Below are positions 1-7,809 of a DNA stretch of 64,000 bases, in pieces; the stretch's first letter is position 1, and every line of letters begins with the position of its first letter. The stretch covers positions 45,615-109,614 of the forward strand of contig DGCD01000001.1 of assembly GCA_002384935.1 (NCBI GenBank), written 5' to 3'. The DNA is from Pusillimonas sp. UBA3987 (GTDB lineage: Bacteria; Pseudomonadota; Gammaproteobacteria; Burkholderiales; Burkholderiaceae_B). The notes beneath the pieces were generated by a model. The model was not told the origin of the DNA. It made no database searches and saw nothing but the letters and a program-made list of their open reading frames with translations. A program made the position numbers and the translations under genes.

Positions 1-480
1 CGCGCCTGCAATCGAGGCCAACGCAATATTGCGGGACTTTGTGCTTTGCGTCATGCCGCGCGCAACGTGACGCTGATAAACGTGTGCGATTTCATGGGCC
101 ACAACCGACGCCAACTGTGATTCGTTGTCGGCGGTAACGATCAGACCGCTGTTGATACCGATATAACCACCCGGCAACGCAAACGCATTGATTGAAGGAT
201 CGCGAACCCCAAAGACGATAACGTCGGAACCCGATGAGGCCTGGGTTAAACGACGACCGAGCCCCAACAAATACTGGGAAACATCGGCATCGTTGATGTA
301 CGAGGGAAAACGGCGGCCCTGCTCCATAATTGCGTCGCCCAGCGTTTGCTCCAATGCCGGGGAAAGATCAGCTGCCGAGGCTGCCCCCATGCTTGGCAAT
401 CCCGCCGGTTGCGCCTGTACGCCTTGCGCTGCCATAACGCAGGCCAGGAAACCCGTGTACAACCAGCGCCTCAACCTCAT
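1..480 (-). CDS. M48 family metalloprotease, 3' end cut by window edge
   Basis: This is the N-terminal 160 residues of a secreted zinc metalloprotease of the M48 family, of the BepA/YfgC periplasmic type that degrades misfolded outer-membrane proteins. A signal peptide is visible (MRLRRWLYTGFLACVMAAQG, then an AQA-type cleavage region near residue 23). The zinc motif HEIAH (HExxH) lies near residue 130, followed by YQRHVARG. The usual C-terminal TPR part would lie beyond position 1 and cannot be seen. The ATG overlaps the TGA of the upstream ctaG-like gene as ATGA, so the two are probably translationally coupled. BepA orthology is likely, but other M48 subfamilies cannot be excluded without the C-terminus. 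Confidence 0.88.
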   Translation of the reverse strand, partial: MRLRRWLYTGFLACVMAAQGVQAQPAGLPSMGAASAADLSPALEQTLGDAIMEQGRRFPSYINDADVSQYLLGLGRRLTQASSGSDVIVFGVRDPSINAFALPGGYIGINSGLIVTADNESQLASVVAHEIAHVYQRHVARGMTQSTKSRNIALASIAGA

Positions 481-1334
481 GCAGCCCCCGATGCCCTTGC
501 TTCCAAAGTCCGTTGATGCGGTGTCTTCAGGCGCCTGTTGGCCGACAATCTCATTAGCGTGCCCAGCGCAAACAACAAGCCGAATACTTCAACAAAACCG
601 GCCAGAATCCACATTGTCAGGCCGCCAATACCCTGGTCGGTCACGGCAGACATCCCCGGAATCGCCCGACCGCAAAGGTCAAAGATCGGATACAGGTCGT
701 ACTCGGTGAACGTGATGATCGCCCCAACCACCATTTGCGGCACCATGGTAATGACGGGAGAAATAATCCGGCTACCCGGCGACATCACAGCGGGCGGGCT
801 GGGCCGGCGATCGAGAATAAGATTCCAGTACAAGAAACCGCTGATGACCACTGACCAATTCATCAGGCGGTACAAGCGCCAGTCGAGCATGGAATAAAAC
901 TGGACTGTTGGTATCAACCACACGACAACCAGGAAAACAAACATGAACGGCACAAGAAACTTGTGCGTTAACAACCATACCCAGAAATGCCCGAATGGGG
1001 TCTGTAAAAACCGGCGCAACCATGCCCGGACCGGCAGCGGCAGCCCCGCCCGCAACACTTGCCCCGGATAAGCACCCATAATAAGCAACGGCCCCAGATG
1101 ATGGAGGACAAGATGTTGCAAGCGGTGTGCAAAGAACAGACGTTCCGCGTAATAATCAACGCGGGTGTGAAGCGACAGGTAGAGAAAGATCAGGCCAACC
1201 CAAAACAACGCCTGACGCGTTTTGGAAACCCGATGCACACGCGTGCCACGAACAAACAAAACGATGCCCACGAAAAACATGAGCAACAAAGCCGGGGAAA
1301 ACTCCCACGGCGTCAACCAACCGAGGACGTCCAT
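477..1334 (-). CDS. Cytochrome c oxidase assembly factor, CtaG (caa3_CtaG) family
   Basis: This 285-residue integral membrane protein has about seven hydrophobic segments. The His-rich stretch LQHLVLHHLGPLLIMGAYPG around residues 75-92 is typical of the caa3_CtaG family. Members help assemble caa3-type terminal oxidases, probably in copper delivery to CuB. This family is unrelated to the Cox11-type CtaG. The stop codon overlaps the start of the M48 protease gene. No strong Shine-Dalgarno sequence precedes the ATG; instead a perfect 6-bp inverted repeat sits 3-15 bases upstream. The family assignment is good. The oxidase it serves is not in the window. Confidence 0.85.
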   Translation of the reverse strand: MDVLGWLTPWEFSPALLLMFFVGIVLFVRGTRVHRVSKTRQALFWVGLIFLYLSLHTRVDYYAERLFFAHRLQHLVLHHLGPLLIMGAYPGQVLRAGLPLPVRAWLRRFLQTPFGHFWVWLLTHKFLVPFMFVFLVVVWLIPTVQFYSMLDWRLYRLMNWSVVISGFLYWNLILDRRPSPPAVMSPGSRIISPVITMVPQMVVGAIITFTEYDLYPIFDLCGRAIPGMSAVTDQGIGGLTMWILAGFVEVFGLLFALGTLMRLSANRRLKTPHQRTLEARASGAA

Positions 1335-1336
1335 GG

Positions 1337-1349
1337 CACAGATTCTGTG
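1337..1349 (-). promoter_or_regulatory. Inverted repeat at ribosome-binding position of the ctaG-like gene
   Basis: CACAGA-T-TCTGTG is a perfect 6-bp dyad immediately upstream of the ATG at 1334. It lies where a Shine-Dalgarno sequence would be expected, and none is visible. It could be an operator or a short hairpin that limits initiation; chance is also possible. Confidence 0.3.
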
Positions 1350-1362
1350 AACAACAATCGGC

Positions 1363-1704
1363 CTAGTTTAAAACAATATGCCGATGATCGCCCCAGCGTA
1401 CATCCCGCACACCTTCCACTTTCTTCAATTGACGCGCCTGGCTCATGAGCGCAGGCTTGAGGTCATCGGGGCAAGAAACCGTGACACACGCCGTGACAAG
1501 TGCCGGATCGGGCGCGCGGTCGACCTGCATGGAGCCGACATTCAGCCCTGCCGAACCGAAATCGCGATAAAGCGCTTTGCGAATCTGGCCCATGTGGGCG
1601 CGCGAACAAACCAAAGTCAACCGGGATACAGCCGGCTTTTTGACAATGCCAGCCGGCATGGTTTGGACACCTGCACGACGCAAAAAAAGATTGAATAAAC
1701 GCAT
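1363..1704 (-). CDS. Small ACT-like domain protein, resembles the C-terminal domain of MgtC/SapB proteins
   Basis: This 113-residue protein lacks membrane segments and a signal peptide. After a basic N-terminus, residues about 26-108 alternate as beta/alpha/beta elements (RLTLVCSRAHMGQIRKAL ... LVTACVTVSCP ... VEGVRDVRW), like the soluble ACT-type domain that follows the membrane part of MgtC-family proteins. The membrane part is absent, so it is either a stand-alone regulatory domain or a trimmed relative. Translation looks real: AAAGGAG lies 7 bases before the ATG. The upstream 300 bases on the same strand are rich in hairpins. Function is not established; the family resemblance is by eye only. 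Confidence 0.6.
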   Translation of the reverse strand: MRLFNLFLRRAGVQTMPAGIVKKPAVSRLTLVCSRAHMGQIRKALYRDFGSAGLNVGSMQVDRAPDPALVTACVTVSCPDDLKPALMSQARQLKKVEGVRDVRWGDHRHIVLN

Positions 1705-2024
1705 AACACAACTCCTTTGCGTGCCGTTTTAATGAAAAAAGCACAACACGATGACCTGCGCAATGGCTGCGCAGAATCTGTTCATATTCAAAGTGGAGTC
1801 GGTTATTCGGGAGAACCCCGAAAGATTGACTGCCACACCCTGGTAAGTGTCACCGGGCGTGGCATGGCTTACTGCCGAAATCGCCCTAGTGACTTGTTCG
1901 GTCGATAGATAATCGACAACTGTCGTCGCTTGAGTCGGTATTCACCGCAGAAAGCTCCTGTATAACCAAAGAAGCGAAATTATAGCCTGTACAAGCCGGT
2001 TCGACAAGAGGCCAGGCTATATTT
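1705..2024 (-). other. 320-base gene-free leader with several perfect hairpins
   Basis: No credible gene lies here. Inverted repeats stand out: CTGCGCA/TGCGCAG at 1756-1774, TCGGG/CCCGA at 1807-1821, GTCGAT/ATCGAC at 1901-1917, and a compound stem GGGCG...CGCCC (1855-1886) that encloses GGCA...TGCC. The stretch sits directly upstream of the ACT-like gene on the reverse strand, so it may be a long structured 5' leader, or a separate small RNA. I could not match it to a riboswitch class: no yybP-ykoY, TPP, cobalamin or glycine core motif is visible. Confidence 0.4.
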
Positions 2025-2441
2025 TCAGTACGTGTAACCATCCAGCCAGCCTAACTGTTCATACACATGAATCACGGTCATTGCCAGACCGAACATGATG
2101 GCCGTTGCGCCGAACAAAGTTGTCAGAATCGCGATAATGACCGGCCCCCAACGGGTCTGATTAACCGACGCACCCCCGTTATACCGCGCGTCGAACCACG
2201 CATCGGGCTTCAGGCAGAAAATCAGCGCCTCGATATAGCCCGCCGCAGCCGGGATGAACAAAACCAGGAAGGCGGGCGTATCCCACCAGACCGGCCTGGT
2301 TAAAGCGAAAGACAACAAGCCAGCTGTTAACAGCGTAAACAACCAGGCGCCCCGACGACGCAGATACCACCAATGCGCGCCGAACACACCCAGCACAGCC
2401 GCCAGCAGCGATACAATAACCTTACTTCGATATGCAGACAT
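2025..2441 (-). CDS. TM2 domain-containing small membrane protein
   Basis: This 138-residue protein has an N-terminal TM2-type hairpin: a first helix, then LGVFGAHWWYLRRRGAWLFTLL with the aromatic and GAH pattern near residues 17-38, then a second helix. A third and a fourth hydrophobic segment follow (residues about 55-75 and 100-128). TM2 proteins are small membrane proteins with no settled role in bacteria. It stands alone, divergent from the ubiH-like gene; the 52-base gap must hold both promoters. Confidence 0.75.
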   Translation of the reverse strand: MSAYRSKVIVSLLAAVLGVFGAHWWYLRRRGAWLFTLLTAGLLSFALTRPVWWDTPAFLVLFIPAAAGYIEALIFCLKPDAWFDARYNGGASVNQTRWGPVIIAILTTLFGATAIMFGLAMTVIHVYEQLGWLDGYTY

Positions 2442-2493
2442 TTTTTTAAACTCTTAACTGAATAGCCGGATTGTATTCAAGCTCGGCCCATTT

Positions 2494-3651
2494 ATGCCTG
2501 AACCCGACTACGATATTGTCATTGCAGGTGCCGGCCCTGTTGGCAGCGCCCTGGCCCTAATGCTGGCGCGCTACGCCTTGGCCCCTGAGCGAATTGCGCT
2601 GGTCGGCGCGTCTTTCGGGCATCGCGAGGCCTTGCCCGAAAGCGCGCCCGACCCCCGCTCAATTGCGGTCAACCATGGCAGCATTGAATTGCTGCGGAAA
2701 CTGCAGGCCTGGCCCCCTCAATATCGGCCAATCGAAACGGTTCACGTCTCCCAGCAAGGGCGCTTGGGCCGAACCCTGATTCAACACGCTGACCTTGACG
2801 TCCCCGAACTGGGCGGTGTCGTCAGCTACAGCGACTTATTGGCCTGCTTGCACAGTGCACTGGAAACAACCGGTGTAACCTGCATCGAAGGCAAACGCGC
2901 CGGGCTGCAAATGAATGCGCTCCCCGAAGTCCGTACGCAAGCCCATCGGATTCAGGCTTATGTGGGCGTGCAATCGGATGGTGCTCGTCCCAAAGGGCTC
3001 GAAAAGCACTACGATCAGTGTGCAATCCTTACAGTCGTAAAAGCAGGCGAACCCCGTGCAGGTTGGGCGTTCGAACGGTTCACGCAACAGGGGCCGCTTG
3101 CATTGCTGCCCCACCCCTCAGGCCCAGACCACTACGGCGTCGTCTGGTGCTGCCGACCTGATACGGCGGCGCAATTGCGTGACACTCCCGAAACCGAGTT
3201 CAACCAGCACCTTCAAAATCTCTTCGGTCACCGGTTGGGCTCCTTGTCTGTTCTTGGTGAACGCACTGTCTATCCGCTCTCGCTTCATGCCGGCCCCACA
3301 CGCATTGGCCAGCGAGGCGTTGCAATCGGTAATGCCGCCCAGACACTGCATCCGGTCGCAGGCCAGGGGCTGAACCTGGGCCTGCGCGACGCAGCACAGC
3401 TTGCCCAGACCTTGCGTTTTTGGCTGACTCAACCCCATGGCAGCCCAGAGCCGGCGCTGGATCATTACACCCGGTTGCGCAAACCCGATCGTTGGCTCAC
3501 TACTGCGGTTACCGACTTTCTGCCACGTATCTTCTCAACCAGACAGCCCGTTGTGGAGCACGCCGCCGGGCTTGCCCTATTCGGCATGGATCTCAGTTTA
3601 GGGCTGCGCATGCCACTTGCACACCATCTGTTACAAGGCTTGCGCCGATAA
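2494..3651 (+). CDS. UbiH/UbiF/VisC family FAD-dependent hydroxylase
   Basis: This 385-residue flavoprotein monooxygenase most likely hydroxylates the ring of a ubiquinone precursor. The N-terminal dinucleotide-binding motif DIVIAGAGPVGSALALMLAR is at residues 5-24. The second FAD motif is IGNAAQTLHPVAGQGLNLGLRDA around residues 272-294, which is the UbiH-type GD/GN...HP.AGQGLNLG signature with Asn in place of the usual Asp. The length fits the family (about 390). Which ring position it acts on (UbiH, UbiI or UbiF type) cannot be told by eye. dusB follows 50 bases downstream on the same strand. Confidence 0.88.
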   Translation: MPEPDYDIVIAGAGPVGSALALMLARYALAPERIALVGASFGHREALPESAPDPRSIAVNHGSIELLRKLQAWPPQYRPIETVHVSQQGRLGRTLIQHADLDVPELGGVVSYSDLLACLHSALETTGVTCIEGKRAGLQMNALPEVRTQAHRIQAYVGVQSDGARPKGLEKHYDQCAILTVVKAGEPRAGWAFERFTQQGPLALLPHPSGPDHYGVVWCCRPDTAAQLRDTPETEFNQHLQNLFGHRLGSLSVLGERTVYPLSLHAGPTRIGQRGVAIGNAAQTLHPVAGQGLNLGLRDAAQLAQTLRFWLTQPHGSPEPALDHYTRLRKPDRWLTTAVTDFLPRIFSTRQPVVEHAAGLALFGMDLSLGLRMPLAHHLLQGLRR

Positions 3652-3701
3652 CTGCACCCCTACCCCTCCCCTAGGAATCACAGGGGCGTTAAAATGCGCC
3701 C

Positions 3702-4718
3702 ATGCAAATCGGCCCCTGGATCCTTCCCAATCGAGTCTTCGTTGCGCCCATGGCGGGCGTAACCGACCGTCCCTATCGCCAACTGTGCAAACGGTTGGGT
3801 GCCGGATACGCCGTATCCGAAATGGCCGCCAGCAATCCCCGGTTATGGGATAGCGTCAAGACCTCACGACGTCTGAATCACGATGGCGAAATCGACCCGA
3901 TCGCGGTGCAAATTGCGGGGGCCGACCCCGACATGATGGCCGAGGCCGCCGTTTTCAATATCCGCAAAGGTGCACAGGTTATCGATATCAATATGGGTTG
4001 CCCGGTAAAAAAGGTGTGTAATGTCGCCTCCGGCTCGGCCCTGCTGCGTCATGAAGATCTCATTGCCCGGATTCTGGAAAGCGTCGTCAAGGCATGCCAG
4101 CCATTTGGCATCCCGGTCACGCTCAAAACCCGAACGGGCTGGGATCATCACTCACGCAACGCAATCCGTATCGGCAAGCTGGCGGAAAACACAGGCATAG
4201 CCGCAATGACCTTGCATGGACGCACGCGTGCCGACTTATACAATGGGCACGCGGAATACGACACCATCAAGGACGTTAAAAGCCAGTTGCATATCCCCGT
4301 TATCGCCAACGGCGATATCCACAGCCCGGAAAAAGCCCGTTATGTCCTTGATTACACAGGCGCCGATGCGATCATGATCGGTCGCGCGGCTCAAGGCCGC
4401 CCCTGGATTTTCCGGGAAATCGACCACTTTCTGGAAACGGGCACTTACCTGGCGCCGCCCACCTACGGTGAATTACGCGACTGCCTGCTGGAACATCTGG
4501 AGGACCACTACCAATTCTATGGCGAGTACACTGGTGTAAGATCAGCGCGCAAACACGTTGGATGGTACCTGGGCAAACTGCCCCAAAGCGCACCTTTGAT
4601 TCAACGCATCAACCAGAGTGAACGCAGTCACGAACAGGTTGCAGCCCTGACCGCCTGGTTCAACCAGTTCCCTCCTGAACAGTATTTAACAAAACCGACG
4701 CAGGCGTTAGCCGCCTGA
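3702..4718 (+). CDS. dusB: tRNA-dihydrouridine synthase B
   Basis: This FMN- and NADPH-dependent enzyme reduces uridine to dihydrouridine in the tRNA D-loop. The 338-residue TIM-barrel protein begins with the family opening RVFVAPMAGVTDRPYR (residues 11-26). It has the active-site motif DINMGCPVKK with catalytic Cys100, and the FMN phosphate-binding segment GADAIMIGRAAQGRPW near residues 218-233. fis starts 18 bases after its stop, reproducing the conserved proteobacterial dusB-fis operon, which supports DusB over DusA or DusC. Confidence 0.96.
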   Translation: MQIGPWILPNRVFVAPMAGVTDRPYRQLCKRLGAGYAVSEMAASNPRLWDSVKTSRRLNHDGEIDPIAVQIAGADPDMMAEAAVFNIRKGAQVIDINMGCPVKKVCNVASGSALLRHEDLIARILESVVKACQPFGIPVTLKTRTGWDHHSRNAIRIGKLAENTGIAAMTLHGRTRADLYNGHAEYDTIKDVKSQLHIPVIANGDIHSPEKARYVLDYTGADAIMIGRAAQGRPWIFREIDHFLETGTYLAPPTYGELRDCLLEHLEDHYQFYGEYTGVRSARKHVGWYLGKLPQSAPLIQRINQSERSHEQVAALTAWFNQFPPEQYLTKPTQALAA

Positions 4719-4736
4719 CTCACAACAGCGAAAAGA

Positions 4737-4976
4737 ATGAACTATCCAAACCCTATCGAGCAGTGTGTACGCGAGCATCTGGAGCGTTATTTCGCCGACC
4801 TGGGCGAGACCGAGCCGCACGATATTCTGGCCATGGTGGTCAACTGTGTCGAGAAGCCCGTACTGCAAATCGCACTCGAGAAAACACACGGCAATCAATC
4901 CAAAGCGGCCGCGATGCTGGGCATTACGCGCAGCACCTTGCGCAAGAAGCTGGCCACTCACCATTTGCAACCCTGA
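4737..4976 (+). CDS. fis: Fis-family nucleoid-associated DNA-binding protein
   Basis: This 79-residue protein ends in the Fis helix-turn-helix (NQSKAAAMLGITRSTLRKKL, residues about 55-74). The N-terminal helices form the dimer core. It is shorter than the 98-residue E. coli protein because it lacks the beta-hairpin arms involved in Hin/Gin recombination, which is usual for betaproteobacterial Fis. It probably bends DNA and modulates transcription. It follows dusB by 18 bases and is followed by purH 25 bases later. Confidence 0.93.
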   Translation: MNYPNPIEQCVREHLERYFADLGETEPHDILAMVVNCVEKPVLQIALEKTHGNQSKAAAMLGITRSTLRKKLATHHLQP

Positions 4977-5001
4977 ATTCCTCTACTTTTGAAGCATACC
5001 C

Positions 5002-6597
5002 ATGAAGATACAAACTGCCCTGCTTTCGGTTTCCGACAAAACCGGCATAGTTGAGTTCGCACAAGCGCTGAACCAACGCGGCATCAAGCTCTTATCCACC
5101 GGCGGCACAGCCAAAATGCTTGCGGCGGCCGGCCTGCCAGTAACCGAAGTGGCTGAACACACGGGCTCACCCGAAATTCTTGATGGTCGCGTCAAAACAT
5201 TGCATCCCAGGATTCATGGTGGACTGCTGGCACGTCGAGACAGTGAAGAGCACCTGAAGACACTCGAAGAACACGGCATAGACCGGATTGACTTGCTGGT
5301 TGTGAACCTTTACCCCTTTCGCGAGACAATTGCAAAATCCGGCTGCACATTTGCCGATGCCGTTGAAAACATTGATATTGGCGGGCCAGCCATGTTGCGG
5401 GCAGCCGCAAAGAATCATGGAACAGAAGAAGGCGGCGTCGCCGTGGTCATCGATCCTATCGATTACAAGAAAGTGCTGGCCGATATCGACGGCCCGGCCG
5501 GTCAACCTTCCTATGCCTTGCGACTGGCCCTGGCCGCAAAGGTTTACGCGCACACCGCCGCCTACGACGGCGCCATCGCCGGCTACCTGAGCAGCCTGGC
5601 AAACGAGGCGCCCGCCCAGAATGCGGCGCCGGAACGTACGCCCTGGCCGACAACGTTCACGCTGCAAATGAAACGCGAACAAACCCTGCGCTATGGCGAG
5701 AACCCGCACCAGGCTGCTGCATTTTATGTCGATGAGTCTGTTGGCGCGGGCTTGCTGGGCAGCTATCGCCAACTTCAGGGCAAAGAGCTTTCCTACAACA
5801 ATATCGCCGATGCCGATGCCGCATGGGAGTGCGTACGCAGCCTTGAGACGAGCGGCTGCGTTATTGTCAAACATGCCAACCCATGCGGCGTTGCGGTTGC
5901 CGAAAATACGGAAGAGGCCTACCAGAAGGCATTCAAGACCGACCCCACCTCGGCTTTTGGCGGCATTATCGCTTTCAATCGTCCGGTCGACGAACGCACT
6001 GCACGCGCAATCACCGAACAACAGTTCGTTGAAGTATTACTGGCTCCCGCCTATTCCGGCGAGGCCCTGGCCGTGCTCACAGGCAAAAAGAACGTTCGCG
6101 TGCTGGAAGTTCCCAGCGGCAATGCCCAGAACCCAATGGACATCAAACGGGTCGGCGGTGGCTGGCTGGTGCAAACGCCCGACACGCTCCAGGTAGACAA
6201 AAGCCTGCTTAAAGTCGTCACTGAAAAGCAACCAACTCCGCAACAGCTTCACGACATGCTGTTTGCCTGGAAGGTCGCCAAATATGTGAAGTCCAATGCC
6301 ATTGTCTTTGCCGCAAACGGCATGACGCTCGGTGTGGGCGCCGGGCAAATGAGCCGAATCGACTCTGCCCGGATTGCCTCCATCAAAGCGGATAACGCAG
6401 GCCTGAGCCTGGCGGGTTCGGCTGTTGCATCCGACGCTTTCTTTCCTTTCCGCGATGGCCTGGATGTCGTGGCCGAAGCCGGCGCTACCTGCGTCATTCA
6501 ACCAGGCGGCAGCGTACGCGACGACGAAGTCATTGCGGCGGCCAATGAACGCGGCATTGTCATGATGCTCACCGGCACCCGCCATTTCCGCCATTAA
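5002..6597 (+). CDS. purH: Bifunctional AICAR formyltransferase/IMP cyclohydrolase
   Basis: PurH catalyses the last two steps of de novo IMP synthesis: formylation of AICAR by 10-formyl-THF, then cyclisation. The 531-residue protein has an N-terminal MGS-like cyclohydrolase domain (ALLSVSDKTGIVEFAQAL at residues 6-23, GRVKTLHPRIHGGLL near 63-77). The C-terminal transformylase domain carries KHANPCGVAVAE near residues 290-301 (the Lys-His active-site pair) and ends in LTGTRHFRH. The length matches the family. The gene sits between fis and ruvC, all forward, with an 8-base gap to ruvC. Confidence 0.97.
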   Translation: MKIQTALLSVSDKTGIVEFAQALNQRGIKLLSTGGTAKMLAAAGLPVTEVAEHTGSPEILDGRVKTLHPRIHGGLLARRDSEEHLKTLEEHGIDRIDLLVVNLYPFRETIAKSGCTFADAVENIDIGGPAMLRAAAKNHGTEEGGVAVVIDPIDYKKVLADIDGPAGQPSYALRLALAAKVYAHTAAYDGAIAGYLSSLANEAPAQNAAPERTPWPTTFTLQMKREQTLRYGENPHQAAAFYVDESVGAGLLGSYRQLQGKELSYNNIADADAAWECVRSLETSGCVIVKHANPCGVAVAENTEEAYQKAFKTDPTSAFGGIIAFNRPVDERTARAITEQQFVEVLLAPAYSGEALAVLTGKKNVRVLEVPSGNAQNPMDIKRVGGGWLVQTPDTLQVDKSLLKVVTEKQPTPQQLHDMLFAWKVAKYVKSNAIVFAANGMTLGVGAGQMSRIDSARIASIKADNAGLSLAGSAVASDAFFPFRDGLDVVAEAGATCVIQPGGSVRDDEVIAAANERGIVMMLTGTRHFRH

Positions 6598-6604
6598 CCC
6601 ATTA

Positions 6605-7150
6605 ATGAGAGTCCTTGGCATTGATCCTGGCCTTAGACGCACCGGTTTCGGCATTATCGATGTCGAAGGCATGCGTCTGGGGTACGTTTCCAGCGGAACG
6701 ATTCAGGTTCCCGCCGATCTGCCGCTGGCCCAGCGCCTGAAAACCATTCTGGACAATGTCAGGGAAATCATTCAAACACATAACCCCACTGTCTCCGCAC
6801 TGGAAAAAGTATTTGTAAACACCAACCCCACGTCAACGCTATTATTGGGCCAGGCGCGCGGCGCAGCAATGTGCGCGCTGGCCGATCATCATCTTGATGT
6901 CCACGAATACACAGCACTGCAAATAAAGAAATCGGTCGTCGGAAACGGCCATGCCGCCAAAGAGCAGGTACAGGCCATGGTTCAACGCCTGCTAAGTTTG
7001 AACGGCTTGCCATCGCCGGACTCGGCTGACGCCCTGGCGTGTGCCATTTGCCATGCACACGTGGGCGCACTGACCGGAAAACTGCAAAACAGCGGCGCAC
7101 TTTCAAACCGGGGCGGCGCACGCTTGCGCGGCGGCCGTTTATCGCGTTGA
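6605..7150 (+). CDS. ruvC: Holliday junction resolvase RuvC
   Basis: RuvC is the endonuclease that cuts Holliday junctions after RuvAB branch migration. At 181 residues it has the expected metal-binding acidic residues: Asp7 in GIDPG, Glu67 in SALEKVF, and the Asp pair in SPDSADALACAICHAH near residues 136-151. The C-terminal tail is basic and Gly/Arg-rich. The complete ruvC-ruvA-ruvB set follows in order, so the whole resolvasome may be co-transcribed. Confidence 0.96.
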   Translation: MRVLGIDPGLRRTGFGIIDVEGMRLGYVSSGTIQVPADLPLAQRLKTILDNVREIIQTHNPTVSALEKVFVNTNPTSTLLLGQARGAAMCALADHHLDVHEYTALQIKKSVVGNGHAAKEQVQAMVQRLLSLNGLPSPDSADALACAICHAHVGALTGKLQNSGALSNRGGARLRGGRLSR

Positions 7151-7173
7151 GCATTATTGAATAGGAACATGAC

Positions 7174-7749
7174 ATGATCGGACGCATTACCGGCACGCTA
7201 CTGGACAAAACGCCACCCACTATTTGCGTACAGGCAGGTGGGCTGGGATACGAAATTGATGTCCCCATGAACACCCTTTACGATTTACCGGAAGCGGGCG
7301 CCCAGGTCACGCTTTACACGCATTTGGCGATCCGCGAGGATGCCCATGTGCTGTATGGTTTTCTCACTGCCCAGGAACGCACGACATTTCGTGCCCTGAT
7401 CAAGGTCACCGGCATTGGTGCACGAACCGCACTGGCCGTGCTTTCAGGCATGACAACCGATGAACTGGCACTGACCATTCAGGCGCAGGAAACCACACGC
7501 CTGACGCGCGTACCCGGCATCGGGAAAAAAACGGCCGAACGCCTGCTCCTCGAGCTGAAAGACAAACTTGGCGAACCAACGCACAAAGGAGGCAGCACAA
7601 GCGTGGCCTCGGGTCATGCCGATATTTTGAATGCCCTCATGGCACTGGGCTACTCAAACAATGAATCCCAGGCGGCCTTGAAGGCGCTTCCAGCCGATAT
7701 CGATGTTTCCGGCGGCATCCGTCAAGCGCTGAAGTCGCTGGCGCGCTAG
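7174..7749 (+). CDS. ruvA: Holliday junction branch-migration protein RuvA
   Basis: RuvA binds four-way junctions as a tetramer and loads the RuvB motor. The 191-residue protein shows the N-terminal OB fold (MIGRITGTLLDK onward), two helix-hairpin-helix motifs (VTGIGARTALAVLSG near 76-90 and VPGIGKKTAERLLLEL near 111-126), and a C-terminal RuvB-contacting UBA-like domain (ADILNALMALGYSNNESQAA). Start and length fit the family. It is 23 bases after ruvC. Confidence 0.96.
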   Translation: MIGRITGTLLDKTPPTICVQAGGLGYEIDVPMNTLYDLPEAGAQVTLYTHLAIREDAHVLYGFLTAQERTTFRALIKVTGIGARTALAVLSGMTTDELALTIQAQETTRLTRVPGIGKKTAERLLLELKDKLGEPTHKGGSTSVASGHADILNALMALGYSNNESQAALKALPADIDVSGGIRQALKSLAR

Positions 7750-7809
7750 GATCGCCCGCCCGATACTTCTCGTGTACGATTAACGCAATATTTCAAGCTG
7801 AACTGAGCC

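Noticed and set aside
1741..1980. Possible 6S RNA or riboswitch
   Set aside because: Closing pairs can be drawn, but none of the conserved core motifs of 6S, TPP, cobalamin, glycine or yybP-ykoY is visible, so only a structured leader is claimed.
5167..6021. Antisense open frame of 284 codons opposite purH
   Set aside because: Shadow of a GC-rich gene; no recognisable domain.
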